From Gonatopus flavifemur (Eukaryota; Arthropoda; Insecta; Hymenoptera; Dryinidae), in contig JAFFJZ010000042.1 in NCBI GenBank assembly GCA_018340375.1, forward strand, positions 1,054,001-1,118,000: 64,000 bases of DNA, given 5' to 3'. The position numbers and the translations under genes are program-made. Under the pieces are notes generated by a model. The model was not told where the DNA came from. It made no database searches and worked only from the letters and a program-made list of their open reading frames with translations. Positions 58,216-64,000 of this stretch are shown here, piece by piece (position 1 is the stretch's first letter; every line of letters begins with the position of its first letter).

Positions 58216-58600
58216 TAGCTGTCAGCCTGTTATCTAATTCAAATATGAGCATAGAGTCACGATAGACTAATTTTCGGTTTGCATTGGCATTAATTTGAAC
58301 ACTTTCCAAATTTTGTTCAACAGAAGATTTCAGAGCTCCAATGATCATGTGATTGTTGACTACTTCAGTTCTTAACGATTCTATAACTTCAGAGACAGCA
58401 TTCATTTCATGTAAAATTACACGTTGCATCAAATCCAAATTGATTGCATCACTACGATCTTCAGCTTCAGCAACATTACATAGCCTCTTCTTATCTATAT
58501 TATAATGACCTTCAGAGGTTAATTTGAATCCAAGTCCTGGAGGACCCCGATTCATTGATTCGGTTTGTTTGAAATGAAGTCCGAATACATCAAGACTCAT
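58169..58600 (-). CDS. fibre-like coiled-coil protein
   Basis: An intact 143-residue protein starting MSLDVFGLHFKQ. Residues 19-55 contain GPPGLGFKLTSEGHYNI, KRLCNV and DAINLDLM, a pattern shared with insect Polinton proteins and strikingly like the phage tail-fibre motif in which a glycine-rich turn leads to a L-NV-P--DAVN segment. The remainder is a long amphipathic helix with heptad-like spacing, apt for trimerisation. The C-terminus overlaps the integrase start. The likely role is a virion fibre or other trimeric structural protein; this is inference from motif and context. Confidence 0.55.
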   Translation of the reverse strand: MSLDVFGLHFKQTESMNRGPPGLGFKLTSEGHYNIDKKRLCNVAEAEDRSDAINLDLMQRVILHEMNAVSEVIESLRTEVVNNHMIIGALKSSVEQNLESVQINANANRKLVYRDSMLIFELDNRLTAIENEQKKAGFSGRAP

Positions 58601-58633
58601 CGTGAGAATGACTTGAATGTTATAGAGAATTGT

Positions 58634-59416
58634 TTAATAGATAGTTCCAGCCTCTTGCAATTCTTCGATAATCGATAAAATTATTTTTATGAATTTGGGA
58701 GAGGCAGAGCTATTTATATTTTCTATGAAATGTTTGAATTTGAAACTCTCATTTTGACGCACAGGTTCATCTTTGCTATAATGTTTTCGGTGTAGATTTG
58801 TGGTGTTCAAAATTTGTTCAAAATTTTTCAAATCATTCTCACTCACATAGGTCTGTTCAGGTGTTTTTTTGAACAGCAATTCGAGCAAACCTCTGCTTGA
58901 AGGTGAATGTAATTTACTTACATCAATATAGTTTTCAAGAAAAGTTATTGGTGAATCACCTATCATTAATCTATTTTCTGATAGTTTTCTCACACCATAC
59001 ACATTGTCCATATCTTTATCCTTATTTTCCAACAATAAAAGATGTTTGTTCACAATATCATCCTCTGGAAGACTAATGGTGGATTCAAAATCTTCTGAAT
59101 CATTCGCGGTGTTATATGAATTCTCACCCTCATCCGTATTATCGGAATCATATTCTTTCTTCCCTTCAGGGGCTTCTTCATACTCGTTTTTGATTTCTTT
59201 TTTCCCTATAAGTGGATCCATATTCTTTACTGCTTCAAAACCTGTAACCAATTTCTCGAGTGGCGAAACAATCGGTTCTAATTTTCTACTCAAATCAATT
59301 TCAGCTGTTTTCCAACCGAACTGTAAAATTTTATGTTTATTCCGAATTGATTCACTGGCTTTTGCGATTTCATGTGAAATATTCCGTTCTTTACGATAAC
59401 TCTCCTTTCTCGACAT
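58634..59416 (-). CDS. conserved acidic Polinton protein, function unknown
   Basis: An intact 260-residue protein. The N-terminal third is basic and helical (MSRKESYRKERNISHEIAK), the middle is strongly acidic and low complexity (Asp/Glu/Ser from about 78 to 120), and the C-terminal half carries conserved-looking blocks: MIGDSPITFLENYIDV, GLLELLFKKTPEQTYV, and a final IKIILSIIEELQEAGTIY. The last block resembles the ending of proteins that accompany Polinton-type genes in other arthropods, where it follows a PNELVDRL-like segment. It lies between the ATPase and the fibre-like gene, has its own TATA-like box, and could be a structural or DNA-packaging accessory protein. No enzymatic motif seen. 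Confidence 0.6.
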   Translation of the reverse strand: MSRKESYRKERNISHEIAKASESIRNKHKILQFGWKTAEIDLSRKLEPIVSPLEKLVTGFEAVKNMDPLIGKKEIKNEYEEAPEGKKEYDSDNTDEGENSYNTANDSEDFESTISLPEDDIVNKHLLLLENKDKDMDNVYGVRKLSENRLMIGDSPITFLENYIDVSKLHSPSSRGLLELLFKKTPEQTYVSENDLKNFEQILNTTNLHRKHYSKDEPVRQNESFKFKHFIENINSSASPKFIKIILSIIEELQEAGTIY

Positions 59417-59468
59417 GCTGATCCAACTGAAGTGAAAATCACACTACCTCCATCAGATCATCAAAACC

Positions 59469-59476
59469 TTTATATA
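59469..59476 (-). promoter_or_regulatory. TATA box between ATPase and acidic protein gene
   Basis: TATATAAA on the minus strand, about 55 bases before the ATG at 59416 and just after the ATPase stop at 59483. Confidence 0.5.
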
Positions 59477-59482
59477 CGATTT

Positions 59483-60186
59483 CTATTCATCTACATTGAT
59501 GAAACAATCAAATCCCTTCCTGTATCGACCATGATCCAATTCACTATATTTATCGATTACAATAAATCCATGTTTATTTTCCTTCCAACATGCTGCACAT
59601 AATTCTCTGGAACGTATATAAGGCATATCTGTATTCACATGATCATTATACGCGTGTTTGAGATTCATCTCATCTTGATTAAATAATATGATTAGATTAC
59701 AGTTATCTCTTATCAGATGTTTTGGAATACGTGCATATGTTCGACAGAGGTAGAAACAGTCCACGTCTTTATGTCTACCCATACTAAAAAAAGCTCTTAT
59801 ATTATCTTGTTTCTCACAGGCCACATCATCAAATATGAATATAGAATGAGAGAGTGCCTCGTTCGGTGCGATAACTTTTTGATACTCATTGTATCCAAAG
59901 TATTGAATCCCATTCACAGAATGCAGAACTTCTTCCAAAAATTTATATTTTGGTTGATTCAGCGACTTTGAGTAAACATACCCGTCCTCAAATCTCAATC
60001 CATTTGGTTCAGTAATCAGAGCGGGGAGGGCGTTGGTTTTTCCACACTTCGGTGGTCCACAGAACACTGCTCGAACACTCTCTGGTAGTAAATTACCATG
60101 TCGTTTTTTTCTCTCCCATCTTCATGTTGTACAAGCGTATCGAAGTCCATGACAGGTAATTTTAACACTTGTGTTCTAAACTTCAT
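59483..60186 (-). pseudogene. packaging ATPase (A32/FtsK-HerA type), one frameshift
   Basis: The main frame (60067-59483) has a Walker A motif GPPKCGKT, a Walker B IFIFDD, then SMGRHKDVDCFYLCRTYARIPKHLIRDN and LIILFNQDE, matching the genome-packaging ATPases of Polintons and adintoviruses, which drive DNA into the capsid. The N-terminus, from ATG 60186, is in another frame; the two meet around a T7 run at 60104-60110 on the plus strand. A one-base indel there would account for it, either real decay or a homopolymer error. Total length of about 234 codons is normal for the family. Confidence 0.85.
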
Positions 60187-60266
60187 ACCGTTGACTGACG
60201 TGATAAACTATAAATTGAGTCTTTAAAAAGATCAACCTTCAGTCATAGATTTTTAGTCATACAGTT
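60187..60266. promoter_or_regulatory. divergent promoter region
   Basis: The 80 bases between the ATPase start (minus) and the phospholipase gene start (plus). TTTAAAAA at 60222-60229 lies 45 bases before ATG 60267; a TATAAA-like CTATAAAT at 60208-60215 could serve the minus-strand gene. Confidence 0.45.
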
Positions 60267-61088
60267 ATGATCGTGTATGAGAAGAAGAAGAAAAAACTCA
60301 AAGTCAGTCGTCAGCGAACTGGGAAAGCGATAACACGTGGTGACGGTTCAATTAATAAAATCAATCATAGTCTCCCAATAGAACTGCATTTACCTGGCTA
60401 TCAATACTGCGGACCAGGTACAAAACTATCAAAACGCATTGCACGAGGTGATCTAGGGATCAATCCATTGGATGCAGCTTGTGAGGAACACGATATCGCC
60501 TATTCTGAAAATCGTGGAAACATTGGAGCTAGGAATACTGCAGACGGAGTTCTAGCTGAGAGAGCTTTTGATCGTGTATTCGCCAAAGACGCGCGCATAG
60601 GTGAAAAAGCTGCTGCCTTAGCAATAGCAAGCGCGATGAAAGTAGAAGCAAAACTAGACATGGGGATTCTGAGGAGAACACATAAAAAATTGGTTTCACC
60701 ATTGAACAAAATTGTCCGAGCAGCCAAAAAATCCATGATCCCTCATGAGGATGCGCACAAAGTAATTGAATCTGCTCTCAAAGGTGCGCGTGAGGCTGTT
60801 AGGAAGGTTGGAGGGAGGAGAAATATAAGGAAACCTCGAATTGTTGCTGTACCATCTAAAATTGGCGGCTTACTTCCTTTCCTCATACCCACCTTTGCAG
60901 GTCTCAGTGCCACAGGAGCATTAGCTAGTGGAGCTGCAGGTATAATTGAGGCTATCAATGATGCAAGCGCTGCCAAACGAGCGCTTGAAGAAAGTCAACG
61001 TCATAATAGAACAATTGAATCATACAAGGAAGGTTTGGGACTCCATTTGGAAGAAAAAAAAACTCCAAGGAAGCAATCAAAAAATTGA
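60267..61088 (+). CDS. phospholipase A2 / pX-like capsid protein
   Basis: An intact 273-residue protein. A Lys-rich N-terminus is followed at residues ~47-83 by a parvovirus-type phospholipase A2 domain: YCGPGTKLSKR is the calcium-loop motif and DAACEEHDIAY the catalytic His-Asp helix. Such domains breach endosomal membranes in small DNA viruses. The middle is basic and helical. Residues ~195-230 form a hydrophobic, Gly/Ala-rich segment (GGLLPFLIPTFAGLSATG .. GAAGIIEAI) like the pX/pVI-type minor capsid proteins of adenoviruses and Polintons, followed by an amphipathic RHNRTIESYKEGLGLHL tail. It ends four bases into the protease frame. Confidence 0.85.
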   Translation: MIVYEKKKKKLKVSRQRTGKAITRGDGSINKINHSLPIELHLPGYQYCGPGTKLSKRIARGDLGINPLDAACEEHDIAYSENRGNIGARNTADGVLAERAFDRVFAKDARIGEKAAALAIASAMKVEAKLDMGILRRTHKKLVSPLNKIVRAAKKSMIPHEDAHKVIESALKGAREAVRKVGGRRNIRKPRIVAVPSKIGGLLPFLIPTFAGLSATGALASGAAGIIEAINDASAAKRALEESQRHNRTIESYKEGLGLHLEEKKTPRKQSKN

Positions 61089-61515
61089 TTCTCAAGCTAC
61101 CACACAGAGCCTTAACTGATTTTGATTTGACAAAATACGCAAAACTCATGAAAATCTCGGATTTTCGTAGGGTTTTCATGCGGAATGATCTGCCAGCAGG
61201 CGGTCCATACAAATATGAATCAGCTATTATTAATTTACATGATAAGGATTTTGGAGGGACTCATTGGGTGGCTTATAGGAAAATTGATAATGAAGTCATT
61301 TACTTTGATAGCTTTGGAAACCTTCGACCACCTATAGATCTTGAGAAGTATCTCGGTGTTTATAATATAAAATATAATCATGAAATATATCAAACCCAGA
61401 CACATTCATATGTGGACATTTATGTCTTAAATTTTTATGTGGACAATTGAAATCAAAAAGTATGTACAACCTATATAAATGAGTACATTGATGATTCCAA
61501 ATCATTCAAGTGTGT
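61085..61515 (+). pseudogene. adenain-like capsid maturation protease, frameshifted
   Basis: A C5-type cysteine protease, which cleaves capsid precursors. The frame 61085-61450 shows the family N-terminus (RALTDFDLTKYAKLMKISDF, RRVFMRNDLPAGGP), the catalytic His in GGTHWVAYRK and the acidic partner in YFDSFGNLRPP. The catalytic Cys is missing from this frame: after HSY the expected Cys-Gly-His motif lies one frame over, near 61413, and continues there to a TGA near 61484. A single-base indel just before the active site therefore inactivates the copy, unless it is a sequencing error. No ATG exists before 61147, so translation may depend on the upstream gene; a run of nine A (61054-61062) lies just before the overlap. 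Confidence 0.8.
61472..61479 (+). promoter_or_regulatory. TATA box of minor capsid gene
   Basis: TATATAAA, 50 bases before ATG 61522, overlapping the end of the protease gene. Confidence 0.5.
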
Positions 61516-61521
61516 ATCGTC

Positions 61522-62214
61522 ATGAATGATACATCATTCACTTTAACATTATCGGGGAATTCTTCGATACTAGAGGCACAATATTTTCCACCTATTGAAT
61601 TTCTATCTGATAACAACTACACTCTGGGGCTTATAGAATTTTGAACCTTCAATTCAATTCCGAATATAGACAATGATGCGAATTCATTCTATGTTGGTGA
61701 AGAAGAAATTATCATACCCACAGGCAGCTATGAAATAGGTGATATTCAAAACTATCTACAGAGGGTTTTGACTCAAAAGGGTATCAATATTCATATTAAA
61801 CCAAATAATAATACATTGCGTAGCGAGATATACTGTAATCGTGAAATAAATTTCCAACCTAAGAACTCTATTGGTCGCGTATTAGGTTTCAAACCTTCTG
61901 TATTGAAAGCTAATGAAATCCATATATCTGATCAACCGGTTTCCATAATCAAAATCAACTCTCTGAGAATTGAGTGTAATATTACGATGGGAGCATACAC
62001 TAATAATCTTAAAGTGCATACTATTCACGAGTTTTTTCCTATGGTTCCACCAGGATATAAGATAGTAGAAATTCCATCACACGTCATTTATCTACCAGTC
62101 GTTGTTAAGACTATAGATTATATTCAGCTGCGAATAGTTGATCAAGACGGAGAATTGGTTAATTTTCGTGGAGAGGTTATAACAATAAGATTACATGTAA
62201 AATCATTTCAGTGA
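61522..62214 (+). pseudogene. penton-like minor capsid protein, one stop
   Basis: A 230-codon frame matching the Polinton minor capsid (penton-like, single jelly-roll) protein that forms capsid vertices. Recognisable blocks are LEAQYFPPIEF, YTLGLIEF, NSIPNID, PTGSYEIGDI, FQPKNSIGRVLGF and the C-terminal IDYIQLRIVDQDGELVNFRG with EVITIRLHV, the usual ending. A TGA at 61642-61644 interrupts codon 41; the rest is open to the stop at 62214. ATG 61522 follows a TATA box and gives the expected N-terminus. Structural assignment rests on family resemblance. Confidence 0.78.
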
Positions 62215-62219
62215 TAGAA

Positions 62220-62405
62220 ATGGGAATTGTTTATAATAGAAAGATTGGTGATGGTTATAACAGCAGTGTGACATGCAACGAGCAAATCAGTCACAAACCC
62301 GCCCTCAAAGTGCTAACACATCGGCACAAGCAACTTTTAAGAAACCTAGGTTACAAGCTGTCAACACACAATCGGAAAAGCAGGAGGAGAAACGTAAAAA
62401 ATTAA
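62220..62405 (+). CDS. small basic Polinton protein
   Basis: A 61-codon frame from ATG 62220, starting MGIVYNRKIGDGYNSSV and ending in a Lys/Arg-rich tail. The block HKQLLRNLGYKL resembles the short NKQFLKSLG-type segment of small proteins between minor and major capsid genes in insect Polintons. Possibly a core or cement protein. A competing overlapping frame (62273-62494) is also open, so confidence is moderate. Confidence 0.4.
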   Translation: MGIVYNRKIGDGYNSSVTCNEQISHKPALKVLTHRHKQLLRNLGYKLSTHNRKSRRRNVKN

Positions 62406-62468
62406 GAAGAATACAATTGTTCTGTTCTTGTATCTACATATTTGTGTTTCATAATATTGTCTTTTGTC

Positions 62469-63691
62469 ATGGAAGGGGAAATTTTGAATATTGAAACACC
62501 TATTATCTTTGATGAATCTTTTGCGCATTGTGAGGTGCATGCCCATCAACCATATGCCTCATCAACCTTCAACAATAGTGATGAAATTCGAATTGCTGTG
62601 CAAAATCAAGATATTTGTTCACTTCCTAGCAGAAGTTCACTTCATGTGAGAGGAAAATTGATACAATTAGATGGAAATCCAGTAGTGAGAACGTCTTTAG
62701 TCAGTAACTCGATTTGTCACTTGTTCGAAGAAGCGAGATATAAAATGAATGCAGTAGAAATTGATAGGATAAAAAATCTCGGTCTCACAAGTCTCATGAA
62801 AAATTATCTTCAAGTCCTGGACATGAAAAAATGATGGAAAATGCTGGATGGTTGAAATTTATTGCTGATGACGGGATAGCATTGAATAACGCAGCTGGTT
62901 ATTTTGATATTATTATACCATGAGGAATGATGTTTGGTTTTGCTGAAGATTATCGTAGAATCATTGTCAATGCCAAACATGAATTAATTTTGGTAAGATC
63001 AAAAAGTGATGCGAACGCTATTATACAAATAGCACCCAACGAGCCATACAAAATTATGATTGATAAGGTAGAATGGTTATTACCATACATTAAATTGTCA
63101 GATCGGAGGAAAATAAAACTTCTCAAATATATTGAGAACGATCCGTCTATTTCAATGAGTTTCCGCACATGGGAATTATACGAATATCCTTCTCTTCCTA
63201 TAACTTCAAATCATATTTGGATTGTGAAAACATCAACTCAGCTAGACAAACCTAGATACATTATATTTGGATTCCAAACGAACAGAAAAAATAATGTTAA
63301 TTCAAATGCAAGTCATTTTGATCACTGTAATATTCGGGATATCAAATTATTTTTGAATTCTCAATCTTATCCTTATGGTAATCTAAATTTCGATATTGAA
63401 CAAAATCAGTATGCTTTATTATATGAAATGTATGCAACTTTTCAAACAATTTATTATGGAAGAGCCCCACAACCGTTGTTTTCCAGAAATGAATTCTATC
63501 GTTATGCTCCTCCCATAGTTATTGATTGTTCAAAACGGAATGAATCCCTCAAATCTGGACCGGTTGACGTTCGACTTGAATTTGAAACTAGAGGTAATAT
63601 TGCTGCTCAAACTTCAGCTTATTGTTTGATCTTACATGATCGCATTGTTGAATATACTCCAATAAGTGGAGGGGTTAGGAAATTGATATAA
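62469..63691 (+). pseudogene. major capsid protein (hexon-like), frameshift and stop
   Basis: About 407 codons, the usual size of Polinton double-jelly-roll major capsid proteins, which build the icosahedral shell. Blocks in order: TPIIFDESFAHCEVHAHQPY, FNNSDEIRIAVQNQD and RSSLHVRGKL in the first frame; after a one-base frame change near 62810, ENAGWLKF; then a TGA at 62921-62923; then GFAEDYRRIIVNAKHELIL, ISMSFRTWELYEYPSLP, FLNSQSYPYGNLN and a C-terminal jelly roll with VDVRLEFET. Two breaks make this copy inactive as read. The start is ATG 62469, the first in frame. Confidence 0.85.
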
Positions 63692-63694
63692 TAA
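63687..63694 (+). promoter_or_regulatory. TATA-like box of last gene
   Basis: TATAATAA, 46 bases before ATG 63733 and overlapping the capsid gene stop codon. Confidence 0.4.
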
Positions 63695-63732
63695 GTATTG
63701 AAAATCAAATTAATAACTCAGTTGGATCTAGA

Positions 63733-64000
63733 ATGGAGCACGTGGTAGACATTCAAGGATTTCAATCATCAAAAAACGAATTTTTGATAAAAGAATTATC
63801 AATATTCCCCATTGATGAGCAAAATGAAAAACCGTGCGTTTTTCTCTTCTAATCTCCTTGTACGTGGAACAGTCTATCTATGAAATGTAAGAGAACGAAC
63901 ACATGGTTGAAACATAATTTTCATGGTATGACTTGGGAGGCTGGAGATATACCTTATGATTTAGTAAAAATCATATTGAATTCCATTTTGATAAGTGCTA
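63733..64000 (+). pseudogene. exonuclease-like Polinton protein, partial
   Basis: The frame starts MEHVVDIQGFQSSKNEF and runs off the right edge. The opening VVDIQGF with a following KELSI strand matches proteins linked to arthropod Polinton-like genes and recalls the first motif of DEDD-type 3'-5' exonucleases, where the Asp binds metal; the later FHGMTWEAGDIPYDLV block is also shared. A TAA at 63850-63852 (codon 40) interrupts it, after which the same frame stays open to the edge. The nuclease role is inference because the other acidic motifs lie outside the window. Confidence 0.45.

Larger units (their letters stand above)
54400..64000. mobile_element. Polinton/Maverick (adintovirus-like) element, right end off window
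   Basis: A dense cluster of about 13 genes whose combination defines Polintons: retroviral-type integrase with chromodomain, A32/FtsK-like packaging ATPase, adenain-like protease, penton-like minor capsid and hexon-like major capsid protein, plus a phospholipase A2 protein. Such elements are either transposons or integrated copies of adintovirus-like viruses of animals. Left-side and right-side genes run on the plus strand and the central four on the minus strand. Spacing is tight, some genes overlap, and there are few stops, in contrast to the decayed DNA to the left. Terminal inverted repeats were not found; the left limit is set by the first TATA box and frame. DNA polymerase B is not in the window. 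Confidence 0.88.

Noticed and set aside
62273..62494. alternative 73-codon frame between capsid genes
   Set aside because: It competes with the frame at 62220 and ends in a hydrophobic read-through of the leader of the major capsid gene; the 62220 frame has the better family resemblance.

Overview
The window looks like transposon-rich nuclear DNA of an arthropod, most probably an insect. It is AT-rich and carries P-element/THAP9-like, piggyBac, mariner, hAT, RTE and other non-LTR, Ty3/gypsy and Polinton remnants, plus many palindromic miniature elements and short tandem arrays. I cannot place it to order. Almost everything recognisable is mobile DNA. The only candidates for ordinary host genes are one short RRM-type first exon (51973-52018) and, weakly, an open exon-like stretch near 42.8 kb.

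Layout. 0.3-5.6 kb: a foldback element built of ~177-bp units, a single-exon ubiquitin-protease-like gene whose catalytic residues look lost, two miniature elements and a 1.3-kb hairpin palindrome. 5.8-9.2 kb: a broken P-element/THAP9-like transposase gene. 9.2-13.3 kb: the 3' part of a non-LTR retrotransposon, split by a hAT-type miniature element and by a 1.5-kb non-autonomous element that itself holds a Harbinger-like miniature element. 13.9-16.8 kb: a reverse-strand piggyBac relic split by a dead mariner. 18.2-23.7 kb: a second, intron-containing P-element-like gene with a THAP domain. 24-35 kb: repeats, a Ty3/gypsy integrase followed by a gag-like region, foldback elements and a ~131-bp tandem array. 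35.6-42.8 kb: a hAT relic, more miniature elements and a nearly intact mariner. 44.7-49.5 kb: an RTE-clade LINE with a clean hAT miniature insertion, then a second piggyBac relic. 50.3-54.2 kb: inverted repeats, the RRM exon and two tandem arrays.

The most notable part is 54.4-64.0 kb, which runs off the right edge. It has the gene set of a Polinton/Maverick (adintovirus-like) element. On the minus strand are a chromodomain integrase, a fibre-like protein, a conserved acidic protein and an A32/FtsK-type packaging ATPase. On the plus strand are a phospholipase A2 protein with a pX-like hydrophobic segment, an adenain-like protease, a penton-like minor capsid protein, a small basic protein, a double-jelly-roll-type major capsid protein and the start of an exonuclease-like gene. 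The two clusters diverge from a short shared intergenic region, and several start codons sit 44-60 bases after a TATA-like box. Some genes are fully open and others have a single frameshift or stop, so this is an endogenous copy that is either recently decayed or affected by base-level assembly errors. An intact mariner sits inside one of its left-side genes. No DNA polymerase B was seen inside the window.
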